A stretch of 64,000 bases of DNA from Chaunax sp. Z400 (GCA_037577475.1 CM075202.1:9630501-9694500); one strand, 5' to 3'. Positions 48,510 through 58,837 are shown, numbered from the stretch's first letter. Made by a program: numbers and translations. Notes: generated from the letters alone by a model not told the origin.

Positions 48510-49253
48510 AGCAAACAAAAAAGAAAAGGTTTTAATATTTGTTTGAAGGGATTTTGAAGAAGTTTATTAGTGGCACTGAAGATCTTAACATGTTGTGTTT
48601 TGTCATCAGTAACTGAAAGATAGAAAGGTGTGTTTCCTATATTCAAATATTACTTAGTCATTTAAACATCATTTTCATTGTTGAATTTAGAATTTTACTT
48701 AGTAATCATTTTGATTTACTTTTACTTCAGTAATCATTTGTTTTATTTTCATTTTTATCTCAAGTCATTTAATCAGGTCATTTAATCACATTTTACTGAG
48801 TCATTTACTCGCGTGTTGTGATGAGGCAATGTCTGCCATGATTCTTGAGTCTGAGAGGAGGGGGGGGGGGGGCTAGCAGATGAACCCGAGTAGCCTTTAC
48901 GTGCCCTTTGAATGAACTTTTTCTAGCCGAGGGGCGGAGGGCGCTCCGGACCTTGACAGAACCAGTCCAATCTTATGGGGAAGTCCTGACCCTGGCTGGA
49001 GAGTCCCGGGGGAATTTCTTCTCATCTTGCAACTGCACGATGCTCCCTATAAAAGCGACTGCCGGAGTCAGTCGACTCTCTCTTGATCCACAGAAGTTTA
49101 TCAGGCCTGTGTCATCCGTACCTATATATCTCAAACCCCCTTTCAGCTGCATTTGGGAAATGGGTAGAATGCTTTACCAGAAGGCTGTGCGGTGTATGGA
49201 GCATGAGAAAGAAACAAGGGAGGGCATGGTATAGGTATTTACATTGCATGTTA

Positions 49254-49284
<31 letters not shown>

Positions 49285-51765
49285 TCCCTTTATTAGTCCC
49301 ACAGTGGGGAAATTTACATTATTGCAGCAGCACAGTGTACAAAAAACACAGCAGGAGGAGGGGAAATAATTTAAAAAAAAATACAATACAATAAAGGAGG
49401 GGGGGTAAAGTGTCTCATAGGGGTAGAAAACCCATCCCCTCAGACTCAAGATAATGACATTTTAATTTTAATTTAATTTAAATTTAAAAAAAAATTTTTT
49501 TTAGACATATAAGGGATTGTGGTGTTTGATATACTAGATTTTTAGTCAATAAAACCCGTCGAAAGATAAGAAGCCTTCTGTGGTTTTATCAGTAAATTAG
49601 TGCACAACCAAGCACACACTTCAGGGTCGCACGCCGGAGGTTGCGCTGCGCCCCCTGAGAGGTAAGCTCAAGCGCATTCACACAACGGCAGCACGACCAC
49701 CACAACACACATCACATATAGGAGAGAGAAGAGTGATGGGGACCTGACCCTGGGTCAACGTAGGGAGTGAGCCCAGTAACTTTTTTATAACTGTTAAGAA
49801 CTTCTAAAGGTCGAGATCCCTACATGCTTCTTGAGACGGAAGACTCCCGGACAGATTTAGACTGCTGCAAAGTACAGACATGCCTGAAATCTGGAGGGAA
49901 AGAAAGTGTGTTAAAAATGTGGTGCTGACACCAGAGTTGAACAGATGAGTGACTTGGCAGCAATCCACGTTTTCTCTTATTTAACAGATAACTGCAAAAA
50001 TCACTCATATCATTAAAATCCTATTTTTGCAACAGCATATTATCAAATTACTTTTGATTAACTGTAGACAAGTTGAACTGTACTGTGGACAAGTAAGAGT
50101 ATTTCACTCATTCATTTACATTACATACTGTAACTTTCTTCACTCTTTTGAAATACAAATCTCAGTTGTTCTTTGTAACTACAAAAAAAGTGGATGGGAA
50201 ATTCATGTTTTATGCAAAATGAAAGAATATTAGTTTGACTTACGGGTTGTGAGAAAACCTAATTCACCGAGATGTTGGAGGTTATGAAACATATGCAGTA
50301 GCTATTTGTTCTGTTAAAATTACTATACTTAACTAACCCAGTATGGAAGGACAGTTTTTAATAAGCTGATTGGAAAGACAGGGCAGGTCCTATGACCTGG
50401 TTAGAAAACAAAGCAAAAGAAAAACAAACACACAAGGAGGAATATCTCCACAAGAGAACCGACGACAAGAAGAATCATCTGATAGATGACATTTTGCATT
50501 CCTGTGCTTTTATTATCTTACTATTAATGTTAATAAGTTTGATTTAATGTCTTACCTGTATGATATTTTTATTATTTGACCTAGAGTTGGATCTTATGTT
50601 AATGATGTTTGATGATATATATATATATATATATACATATATACAAAGAGAAAAAAAAAGGTTTTATTATTTGTTTGAAGGCTGTGAGAAGGGCTTATTA
50701 CTAAAGATATTTCCTATAGGGGTCTGAGCTCAGCTCACAGAGGCCAGTGGGTAGAATCAGATAAGAGGGCCATCTCCGCCCCTCTCCCCTTCCCACATCC
50801 GTACTCCTCAATGCTCACATGTCACCTAAAGTCGAGGACTAGGCCAGTGATAGAGCGACGGTTGATGTAGGGGCCCCACTGTAGTAACAGGACAGGGCAG
50901 AGAAACTAGCCACAAAGGTCAGAGGTCAACAAAAATTCAAAAAGAGAATAAGTGATAAATTAAGTGTTTTTCTTTCATTTAAAATTGAAAAGGCCTCAAT
51001 TTATATTGAATTAAAGCATGTTAGATTAAATTAAAAACAGTGAATTTATTATTATTATTATTATTATTATTCAAACTATTCATCTAAATTAAAATTGAAC
51101 TATTTCTAATGAACTGAACAGCTGAATCTCCTTTCCTTTTCTCCTCGAGGGCTTCGGGCCCGCTAGCAAAGTCCATAAAAAAGTCCGAGAGTGCTACAGG
51201 CGGCAGATTACTGAACGTGCCGTCGCCAGCGGGAGAGCCTCGGTTCCGACACATCTGAGGGCAGCCCGTCCAGTAAGTTAAGACAAGAAGCGACAACTCG
51301 CTACAGCACGTTTTATTACTTTAAAGGAGGAGACTAGAAACATTTGGTAAATGTAACATTCTGATATTTTTCAATTTTCAACAGGAAATGTAAGAAAAAG
51401 TGATTGCTTATGAATTTATGTGAGCCACAATATCGGTCCAATCACAGCTGAAATACTGAAAACAAAGAGCTCCTCTTCCTGCACAGCAGCCCCACTGATA
51501 TGGGGGTAGAAATAAACACAAGACATTTAAGTATCCAAAACCAATCATCACAACAAGTAAAGTAAGCTGTTAGTGTTTTTTTGTTTTTTTTAGTGTGCAC
51601 AGTGTACTTTCAAGAACGCATTTGCAGAATGTAATCAAACAACTTTAAACAAAGCAAATGTGGTACAGTAAATCTGGAGAACAGTAATAAATTTTAAAAA
51701 AATCAACAAATCCTCGGATACCTTTTGAAATGTCCAAGCTCGTCGAATATTCTCTCTACGGACAT
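35670..51765 (-). CDS. slc22a16: Solute carrier family 22 member 16 (organic cation/carnitine transporter), 8 exons
   Basis: A 12-helix MFS transporter of the plasma membrane. Mammalian SLC22A16 (CT2/OCT6) carries L-carnitine and some organic cations. Exons in gene order: 51722-51765, 47257-47733, 46136-46253, 43714-44272, 41284-41411, 37340-37449, 36036-36135, 35670-35864. They sum to 1731 nt (576 residues plus stop; human about 577), and every junction keeps phase with GT-AG sites. Visible features are TM1, a large extracellular loop with sequons NIT, NLT and NVS, the loop 2-3 motif GDLADRAGR, the central ETPFYL motif, the loop 8-9 motif AMDRIGRKR, YTCELYPT, and LPETLGKPL near the end. WDLVCDKQWLAKLCQPTFML and YLVVVFVYVTEF match human SLC22A16 better than OCT/OCTN paralogues, from memory. 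Intron 1 contains a duplicated exon 2 acceptor. Confidence 0.95.
36036..36135 (-). CDS. slc22a16: slc22a16 coding exon 7
   Basis: 100 nt, with acceptor tctctccag and donor gtatac. It completes Arg, then encodes TLAVGTGSMMCRVGSVVAPF and CVYLAEVWIYLPQ. It aligns with human SLAVGSGSMVCRLASILAPF and IWIFIPQ (TM11), and ends on a codon boundary. Confidence 0.95.
36136..37339 (-). other. slc22a16: slc22a16 intron 6, carrying a Rex3 fragment
   Basis: 1.2-kb intron, about two thirds of which (36281-37094) is a co-oriented, 5'-truncated Rex3-like LINE (listed separately). Confidence 0.85.
36281..37094 (-). mobile_element. Rex3-like (RTE) LINE, 5'-truncated reverse-transcriptase fragment
   Basis: The minus strand opens with LLFADDFVLLASS, the catalytic YADD-type box of reverse transcriptase, followed by KAKLSIYRSIYVPTLTYGHE, QAAEMSFL, ERSQLRWFGHL and RMP, and then a non-coding tail ending in (GATG)n at 36281-36308. 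The RT palm/fingers, the endonuclease and the 5' end are missing. The first long frame is closed by a stop after TYGH, with coding similarity continuing beyond it, so the copy is inactive. Confidence 0.88.
37340..37449 (-). CDS. slc22a16: slc22a16 coding exon 6
   Basis: 110 nt, with acceptor ttcccacag and donor gtaaga. It encodes DIEALAIVLSMIGKFAVAIA and FGLIYLYTCELYPTII plus two bases of Arg. This is the TM10 region with the SLC22 YTxELYPT motif. A Cys replaces the Ala of the human YTAELYPT. Confidence 0.95.
37450..41283 (-). other. slc22a16: slc22a16 intron 5
   Basis: 3.8-kb intron. Degenerate interspersed repeats are visible at about 38010-38230 (acaaaatgcttcacaaag motif) and about 39180-39600 (tttttggaaatatgcc type). 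No coding exon is expected, because exons 5 and 6 join in phase. Confidence 0.75.
39180..39600. repeat. Dispersed teleost repeat, degenerate copy
   Basis: The fragments aacatttttggaaatatgcc, ttatttcttgctgacagt and gatgagacacc match the same family as those near 1645, 8751 and 62478. The boundaries are approximate. Confidence 0.4.
41284..41411 (-). CDS. slc22a16: slc22a16 coding exon 5 (loop 8-9 motif)
   Basis: 128 nt. GT completes the Gly codon, then AVELPSYLIGCFAMDRIGRK, then R T C and a hydrophobic helix ending VVPN before gtacgt. AMDRIGRKR is the second-half copy of the MFS DRxGRR signature and aligns with human AMDKVGRR. The frame stays open past the donor, but the family ends this exon at the same point. 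Confidence 0.94.
41412..43713 (-). other. slc22a16: slc22a16 intron 4
   Basis: 2.3-kb AT-rich intron. A GC-richer patch at about 42245-42470 with runs of tcccgc/cccgcc resembles a dispersed repeat but was not identified. No coding sequence was seen. Confidence 0.8.
43714..44272 (-). CDS. slc22a16: slc22a16 coding exon 4 (TM4-TM7, central loop)
   Basis: 559 nt, with acceptor ttttggcag and donor gtatgt. It starts VSSGYLVVVFVYVTEF and includes VVALTGYLVRVWWIYQIILS, the conserved FPETPFYLMAKGRY motif at the start of the intracellular loop, a charged loop (ELLEPEERQNGRNL...), then FIGSLGYYVFSLGSVNLGGN and INLFLV. The last base is the first of a Gly codon. The order of motifs is that of SLC22 transporters. 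Confidence 0.97.
44273..46135 (-). other. slc22a16: slc22a16 intron 3
   Basis: 1.86-kb intron. On the minus strand its 3' end carries a long C/T-rich tract (about 44273-44450). The Phe/Ser/Leu-rich minus-strand open frame there is a reading of that tract. No exon was found. Confidence 0.8.
46136..46253 (-). CDS. slc22a16: slc22a16 coding exon 3
   Basis: 118 nt encoding (R)AGRVRIMMFTSLSQFVLG, VSVAFFGNYYLFVVIRFLLA and M before gtgagt. It finishes the DRxGR loop 2-3 motif and spans TM3 and part of TM4. It matches human FAVDYYTFMAARFFLAM in position and pattern. Confidence 0.95.
46254..47256 (-). other. slc22a16: slc22a16 intron 2
   Basis: 1.0-kb intron with a gtaagc donor and a tcctccag acceptor. 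No coding sequence or recognised repeat was seen. Confidence 0.85.
47257..47733 (-). CDS. slc22a16: slc22a16 coding exon 2 (TM1, extracellular loop, TM2)
   Basis: 477 nt, with acceptor ttccctccag and donor gtaagc. Its first base completes the Arg codon. It encodes FQACLYFAAVFQSISCGIHY (TM1), a roughly 100-residue extracellular loop with sequons NIT, NLT and NVS and several Cys, then CDKQWLAKLCQPTFMLGVLI and GAVVFGDLAD (TM2 into the loop 2-3 motif). The ATG at 47654 lies inside the exon and is not the start. A second AG seven bases into the exon (ATTTCAG) is out of phase with exon 1 and was rejected. Confidence 0.95.
47702..48549. repeat. Duplicated segment, copy 1 (functional exon 2 acceptor end)
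   Basis: 848 bp, near-identical to 49859-50681. It includes the first 32 bases of slc22a16 exon 2 (47702-47733), the acceptor, and about 815 bp of intron 1 with a TA run (48478-48506). Confidence 0.93.
48550..49858. other. Spacer between the duplicates: LTR-like DNA and a LINE tail
   Basis: 1.3 kb separating the two copies. It holds a poly-G run (about 48862), a TATA-type box (TATAAAA, 49048-49054) in GC-rich promoter-like DNA, a GATAA-repeat LINE tail (49255-49310: gataagatatccctttatta, gtcccacagtggggaaat) and AATAAA (49548-49553) followed by GC-richer DNA. The promoter-like and polyA-like parts suggest an LTR remnant, but I could not define its ends, and no retroviral gene is present. Confidence 0.35.
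49859..50681. repeat. Duplicated segment, copy 2 (orphan exon 2 acceptor)
   Basis: 823 bp, same orientation as copy 1, with scattered substitutions and small indels. It carries a duplicate acceptor and 32 exonic bases (49859-49890, minus strand) ending abruptly at the breakpoint. If exon 1 spliced to it, the frame would hit TAA right after the 32 bases, so it is a potential poison pseudo-exon. Confidence 0.93.
51722..51765 (-). CDS. slc22a16: slc22a16 coding exon 1 (start codon)
   Basis: 44 nt encoding MSVERIFDELGHFK plus two bases of Arg, followed by the donor gtatcc. With exon 2 this reads GHFKRFQ, matching the GHFGRFQ start of human SLC22A16. The ATG at 51763-51765 has A at -3 and an in-frame TGA five codons upstream, which fixes the start. 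The exon is too short to stand out as an open frame. Confidence 0.88.
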
Positions 51766-51795
51766 TTTTTCTGCAGGTCAGTTTGTGCCTCGAGG

Positions 51796-51810
51796 CTCTC
51801 TCTCTCTCTC

Positions 51811-51849
<39 letters not shown>
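51796..51849 (+). repeat. CT/GA microsatellite next to the slc22a16 start
   Basis: A near-pure CT run (GA on the slc22a16 strand) 31 bp upstream of the slc22a16 ATG, so within its 5' UTR or core promoter. Confidence 0.9.
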
Positions 51850-51853
<4 letters not shown>

Positions 51854-53100
51854 GCTGGAAGCAGAGTTTTGGTCGCTTCAACACCAAACGGGAAAATTCA
51901 CTCTGGTTCACGGCAGAGCAGGAGGGCAGCTGTTAATGCCGCACCAACTTGTGATCATGTCAACTAGTGAGGTTCACAGACGTATGGTGGGCGTGGCTTT
52001 GGAGTAGCCCGTTAACAAGCCCCGATTTCTCTGCTCCAGTAGTCATTTTTTTTAATGTGGTTTTAAACATCGGCGCCTTACACGTGTACTTAGAGTCATC
52101 CAACATGCAAATCATTGTTGGTTTAAAGCGAGGACTGCAGGGGAAGACAATTTACGTGACTGCGTGCATGCATGCATGTAAGACTGCCAGTATCAATATA
52201 CCATCTAAATGCTCACGTAGTTGGTCTCGTATTCGTGCCCAACCTGTTGTGTTGGGTTTGCATTTGCATGCAGCCCATAAGGAAAACACGGAGGCATTTG
52301 TCCAGTTTGAACGAAGCGTTTACCCAGATTAATTTGAGATGCATCGACTATGTTTTATATTCCAGCGTTAACACACGCTTTCCCGTCGCCAGCCATAACT
52401 TTGTACCATAGATCGCTTTTAACCTGACAGCGAGTCCGTTTTTGAACACTTACTGTTATAAAGTCTGTGAGTGGAACGTAGTTTGGAGAGCTTTATTTAC
52501 GCACAGCTCCAACGCAGCGTGGAGTTCGCTGTAGAGAAGCATATGATACACCCGTGTTAACTTGGATGGTCAAGGTGTCCCCATGGTAACTCATAATTAT
52601 TAGATGCAAAGTCATAATTGTGAGGGGAAAAAAGCCATAATTATAAGATACAAAGTCATAATTATTAGATATTTTAAAAAGCGCTCCTGTGGCACCAAGG
52701 TCCTCTCGTCACCTTGCTCGTCACCTTAATCCTAATTATCACTATCATTATAACATTATAGCTATAATTATCACTATCGTCATCATTATAACTTTTGTAA
52801 ATGTTAGAAATGATTGTTATTCTTTTAATCAGTCCATTGTTGCAGACAATCAAATTACAACATTGCTGTTATGTAGCTTCGACAATATCTTTTTTTTTAC
52901 TGTCAGTGAGCCATAAAGCTTTGTAGTTGGCTAAAGATCCTGCAACTAGAAGGTGTCCCCGAAATGTGATCACACAAAATCCGTTAAATTCTTTGCTATT
53001 TTGTTTATACCTGACTGCCAGGACCTCCAGCTTCTTATGTGTTGTTCCCTTACGTTATGACCCGAGCCTCTCCTTATTTCTTCTTCTTTTATTTCTTGTA

Positions 53101-53275
53101 GTCCATCCATCCATCCATGCGTCCTGGGTCGACCCCGGGGTCTTCTCCCAGTGGGACATACCCGGAATACCTCCCCTGGGAGACGAGGGCATCCAAACTT
53201 AATGCCCCAACCACCTCAACTGACTCCACTCAGTGTGGAGGAAGATGTGGCTCTACTCTGAGCCACTCTTGAATG
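53101..53275 (-). mobile_element. Rex3-like LINE 3' tail
   Basis: Starts with (CATC)n, then gtcttctcccagtgggacat, acccggaatacctccc, catccaaacttaatgcccca and tcagtgtggaggaa. This is the same tail as at 36281-36620, also on the minus strand. Confidence 0.8.
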
Positions 53276-53539
53276 AATAGCTTGCCATAATTAAATTAAA
53301 CAGAACTTTTACATAAATCAACATGGTGTTGATGTCGCTTGTGAACTGTTATTCTGTGGGCTCCATCATGCCCAAATGGATATTTCTGGACATTTATGTA
53401 CTGGTTTTGCTAAAGTAAGGTGGTGGTGTCAATTGTATGGGAAGCCTGTTTCTCTCCCTCGCCTCTCCCATTTCCCCTCGCTTTACCTCTAATCCTCCTT
53501 CCCCCACCTTCCCACCACTTTTTCTCTCTTAATCTAATG

Positions 53540-53770
53540 ACCAGCTGGAGATCTGGCTGCACCGGGAGGAAGCCGCGGCGGTGACGTCACACCTGCGTCT
53601 GCGGATTTAAATGGACCGGTACCCCATGCTGGGGACAGGATACCAGTGATCAGAACTTTTACTGTTTTTTCCTCCCTTGTTGGGGTAGGGTAGTGGCCGG
53701 CCGAGGGCATAGGCAGCTCAACCATAGCAAAGCTAAAGGGGGGTCTGAACCTACTCTGGAAGGGGGGAGG
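53540..53770. promoter_or_regulatory. GC-rich patch with CRE-like site
   Basis: A locally CpG-containing stretch (ccgcggcggtgacgtcac) with a perfect TGACGTCA palindrome at 53582-53589 and a TTTAAAT motif 17 bp downstream (53606-53612). It could be a promoter, an enhancer or a repeat-borne promoter. No transcript can be inferred with confidence. Confidence 0.25.
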
Positions 53771-56273
53771 GGTTAGTGCAATTCTAGGTGCCTCTGCCCT
53801 TAATTGCTTGCTGTGTGGGTGTAACTGGATTTTATGCGATGAAGATTTATCATGTGCCCTTAACTATGTGGAATGATTTATGTGCTACAGATTATTCATC
53901 AGTGTGCCCTATAATTTTGTGGGATGAGTGTCATACCTGATGTGTGGCGCATGTGAAGCGCCAAATACAACAATGCGGACTGAAGTCGTAGGGACAGAAT
54001 TTCACTTTCAAAACTTCAGCAATTAGTGTCCTCTCATCCCAAATGTATGAGTGTTGTTAAAAGAATGTTATGAAAAACAATAAAGCTTATCAGTTTAAAC
54101 ATTAAACAACTTGTTTTTGTACTGTATTCAATTGTATTAAGGCTTAAAGGGCTTAACAAATTATTACTTTCTGTTTTTATCGACATTTTACAAAATGTCC
54201 CTACTTTTTGGGGATTGCGTTTCTACAATCTTCCTCTCTGAGGCAAACATGCAGTAAACTGTCACTGTCTTCGCTACATTATTCACGAGTCACTCTGCTG
54301 TGCATAAGACCAAACCTGCCAAAAATCCACAGGTTAATCCCTGAAAGAAAGGATTCTTGAACGCCAAGCCAGCCAAAGTGTTCCTACTGGAGCCTTTGAT
54401 TAATAATTGATAAATGCAGTAGCTGTAGCTGTATTGATTTACTGCACGTTGCCTTGGCTGGATTGAGCAGGACTAAACTACAAACTATGAGTGTTTGCTT
54501 TTGCCATCACACTAAGTCACCATCTGCTCCACTCATTCTGACGGGAAACAAACACAGAGAGGTATAATGAACCCTTGTGTGCATGGTCTCGGGGTCTGTG
54601 GGACTTGTTTTCAGTGTTTCCTAAAATAAAATTGAAGCAATTCATTATTTTATCAATCTGAAATTCATGTTTGCTCATTCTCTGTGAAGAACACAAAGGA
54701 ACACATTTCCATACATTTCCATTACTTATTTGTGTTGCTTGTGTCCACTGGAATATGAAAGCCAATAAAAGTGTGGAAAATCTCCATCGAAATCATAACT
54801 TTGGCTCCAGCAGAAGGTAAAAACTAGTAAACATGAATGTGGTCAATGGGGCTCAATGATAATTTCCATAATACACGAGGCTGTGTGCAAAAAGAATTCC
54901 CTCCAGTTTGACCAGTTCAAATTAATAAACATAATGTTGATGAAAACAGATTTATTCCACCCATGTGTTCATTGGTAAGTGAGACAGTTTTAATATGCCA
55001 AACACCGACATGCAACAATACATTGCATTGATTTATAGCACTGACATGTTAATCAGACAGCACAGGCAGAACTGTCATCTTCCACATGTATGCTAGACAG
55101 TGTTTAAAGACTGTAAACTGTGATATCATATTCATTTTTTGGTAATTATGCTTATATAGCTAATATATTAGAAGACATTCCTCATAATATGTGAGCTATA
55201 GTAGCATTTGTAGCTGTTAAGCAGAGTTAAATCCAGCTAATGCAGCTTATTGATCCTGCTGACTTTCTATCAGCTATCAGCTTTTGTTTGCTGTTCACCT
55301 CCTTACTTGTTTCCATAGATATTGAGAGGAGGCTCATAAAACTGTTTTGCAAAAGTCCTCTTCTGCTTTATTGTTTGTTCAGGCTGTGCAAGAAAGAAAC
55401 GTGAGCATGTTTGTTTTACGCCAGATGATCTCATTCAATCTCGATTTACTGGATCAACGTCATTTGGGATTTTTCTTGTGTTTTATCAGATTAAAGTGAC
55501 AGTGATCAGAGTTTTATTCGATGTTTAAGTGGGCACTGGCATTACTTATGGATCAACGCATGAGAATCAGGTTAAATGGGGCAGTGAATGATCCATCCCC
55601 TCCAATTTGTTCTCTCTCTCTGCATTCACCTCCTGTCCCTTCACCTGTGACTCCTCACTTGTCTCTCCTGTCAAAGTGTATTCGTAATATTAAAGTGAAA
55701 TTCTATACACCTTATTTATTTCATCTTTGTGTTTGAGTTGAGTTTTATTTTGGATTACAGAAATGTGCCTCAAACGGTACATACACACAAGCGAGATCTT
55801 CATCACCTTCTCTCTTTCTTTTTCTCTGTCTCATCATGTCCTGTGTCACTTCTTTTCCCCCAACCTGAGTTATGACTGCTGCAGGCTTCTTTTCATTCTA
55901 GTCTGTGTGTCTGTGTCACATGTTACTGCCTCCACTAAGTTAATCTTGCAGTTTAACCATTCATGCAAACTGAATTAAAAGAAAAGCGTTTCAATTTCAA
56001 TTTTTTTACCAGTCTGACATTGGTTGGATGAATTAATGTTTGCTAAAAAGCGTGTTAATTAATTCACATGAGCCAGCTGCATCATGACAGACAGCCACCG
56101 TTTAAGATTGTGCACAGGAGCTATTTGTCAAATGATTTCCATTTCCATTGAACTCCACCTAACTAGCATTCAACCTGTGTCACGCCTCGGTGGATTCAGC
56201 TGCATGTCCAGTCTGTTGAACGACCACTTGAGCAGAGGTCAAGTAGGACAAGATCATTCACTCCACCCGCCCT

Positions 56274-56274
<1 letters not shown>

Positions 56275-56327
<53 letters not shown>
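56275..56327 (+). repeat. (AC)n microsatellite
   Basis: 53-base AC run in the intergenic region. Confidence 0.97.
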
Positions 56328-56328
<1 letters not shown>

Positions 56329-58433
56329 CGATGCTGGCAATCAGAAGAGATAGTTGATGATCTCACCGGTCTGGTCTGGCAATTATTTCATGACTTTTAT
56401 TTTGTACACCTCTGAAAAAATAGCGAGGTCCGGCCCTCGGTGGGTACAGCAATAGTGTCGGTGTGTGAATTTTGTGTGTTTGTGATATTTTTGGCCCCAG
56501 TCAAAAGCAAACGCATAGAGTACATTCATCTGCTCCTGTCACAACTAGCTGCTTCCCACCAAGAAAGACTTTAATAAGGTTGTCATTGTGAGCGGATCAA
56601 TCTATCTCTGTCCAGTTTAATCTAGTTTTACTTGGTCTTTTGGGAAACCTACAGATACCACATATCAGAAGACCTGCTGTTTGTTAAACAAGCAAATCAT
56701 CACATCATATACATCCCACCAGTAAACTCTTTGTCTTGAAGTTCTAAGTCTAGTCAGGAATTTGCTTATCTGTAAACCTCAACTCACACCTGTTTTAGCC
56801 CATAATTTGCACAGTTCTTGAATAATCCAGTGCTGGGTTTACTCTTTTCTTCTTGGGTGTCTTGTTGTTCTGCCCTCCAGTCCTTATTCCCAGGAGGCTC
56901 AATTTACCTTTTGTCACATTTTTTGAACCGAATGATTTGAGCAATATGATGTCATGGTAAATATCAACATCAAAATCAAAAATCAAAAATTGCAAGTGAA
57001 CAATGGACCTCTGCTTGACCTGTGTTTGACTTTTGTAGGAATTCACCACACTATTAAATAAAGAGCAGCCGGTGGATCAAATGTACTCTGGGGCTTATTT
57101 TTGCAGAAGGAGAGGGAGACAGGAAAAAACAGCCAGATAGCCAGATGCATTGCATTCCATGTTGCAGAAGATTCCTGACAAAATATGTGTAAGAGATGCA
57201 TACTGCTTTGCTTCTATATAGAGCCACTTTAGCTCATTCTTTCCAGTTAAATTACAGAGCCATCACTTCAGGTATTCACATACATAATCTACTTTGTAAT
57301 CCATCCCATATGGTGGATGAAGTATTCATGATTAACACTGGGTGGCAGTACAGACAGTCTGCATATAAACCTTCTACTTCATTCTAGCTTCAAGTGCTGA
57401 ACTCAGAGTTAACTAAATTAAGGTAACTCATCAACCATCAGGCACTTTCCAATTGCCTATTACTTGAAATAAATTCCTACACCTTTTGAAGTATATTATA
57501 CAAATTGAAGTTATTGTACAAGGAAAACCCTACTAATCGGGCAATGAATGAATGAATGAGTGAATTTATAAATCTATTCATTAAAAAATAATAACTTCTA
57601 TGGCAACAATCAGTGACTGGTAATGTATAAATGCTGCATGTACAAGTGACAAAAATGACAAAATGCAGAGAGAAGCAGGGAGAAAGGATTGGTTCAGTTT
57701 TTCTTAATCACAATAATACAGTCTAAACTGGCTGACAGGAACACGATGCAGGCAATGGACGAAACAATGGACAAACAGGGCAGATAAATCCAAAGTCCAC
57801 AAAACAGCAGGTCAGGTTAAAGAACAAACAAATGACAGATGATGAAGAATGCAACTGGAGAGCAGACAAGAGACGCGGTAACAAGTGTAAGAAATTTCTC
57901 CAGTGACTATAAAGCGTTGTGGATTTTGAACCTAAACCATGTAACATGTGTGCATACAAATCAAGCAAAGCAAATAGTCTGCTCTCCATAGTTTGTCCAT
58001 ACTTTGTCCAACCAACTGCTGCAACTGGGCAGTAGAGAGCTATTTATAATCTGATAGCACAACACAAAAGTTTGTCATCCACAGAGACGAGGGCAGTCTT
58101 ATCATTGTCCTGCATCTATTTGGTTATGAAACTGATTCTTATAATAAAATGTTTGTGTGAAGAATGCAACAGTGCAAATTCCTCCCTGAAACGCTTCTCA
58201 TATTCTGTCATTTTCATACATTTTTGCAGCATGAAATACAAATCAGACTTGCGCATATCATACACTCTGCAAAGCTGTCCAGTTCATCGAGAGAGTCCGA
58301 CATATTCACAGATGCTGAGAGGGACCTGCATGGGCTCGTCACACAGACCCTGCCCATATCTAGAGTTACAAAGTAACATGAGAGTCTGTAGGGCGGGGAG
58401 GAAACCCAAGGGAGGGAAGGGAGAAACAGAGTT

Positions 58434-58450
58434 GTGTGTGTGTGTCTGTG

Positions 58451-58495
<45 letters not shown>
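58434..58495 (+). repeat. TG microsatellite with two interruptions
   Basis: TG run about 340 bp upstream of the mettl24-like start codon. It explains the Cys-Val-rich end of the open frame here. Confidence 0.93.
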
Positions 58496-58498
<3 letters not shown>

Positions 58499-58837
58499 AT
58501 GAGCGCCTGATAGGAAGAAAAAGAAAGTAAATTAAAGGGGCGTGTGTTTGGGGAAAAAGGGAGACTTGAGAGCGTGAGGAGGGAGTTCCCTAAGTTTTCA
58601 AAGAGGCAGCACGTATTCTACAACTGAAACTTAACGGGCTAAGATGCAGGCACACACGTGTGGTGGCTTATGAGCAGAGGCGTTCTTGACATGTTGGTGG
58701 ACTTTGGACCCAAAGGGAATGAGAGAAGAGAAGAGAAGAGAGGAAGAATGGGGGAGAAAAGGGACGAGGCAAACCAACATTCTGTAGTTAAGGAGATGGA
58801 CTGAGGCGAGACTGGAAGGACAAAATAGTCAGTGGAC

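Larger units (their letters stand above)
47734..51721 (-). other. slc22a16: slc22a16 intron 1, with internal duplication
   Basis: A 4.0-kb intron. It contains both copies of an 0.85-kb duplication (47702-48549 and 49859-50681), a TA run in each copy, LTR-like DNA and a LINE tail between the copies (48550-49858), an ATT run near 51050-51070, and a GC-richer patch at about 51120-51300 with an uncharacterised minus-strand open frame. Confidence 0.85.
51766..58837. other. Divergent intergenic region between slc22a16 and the mettl24-like gene
   Basis: 7.1 kb that must hold the slc22a16 5' UTR/promoter (next to a CT tract at 51796-51849) and that of the next gene. No third gene was recognised. Other content is a Rex3 tail at 53101-53275, a GC-rich patch with a CRE-like TGACGTCA at 53582-53589, an AC tract at 56275-56327 and a TG tract at 58434-58495. 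Confidence 0.7.
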
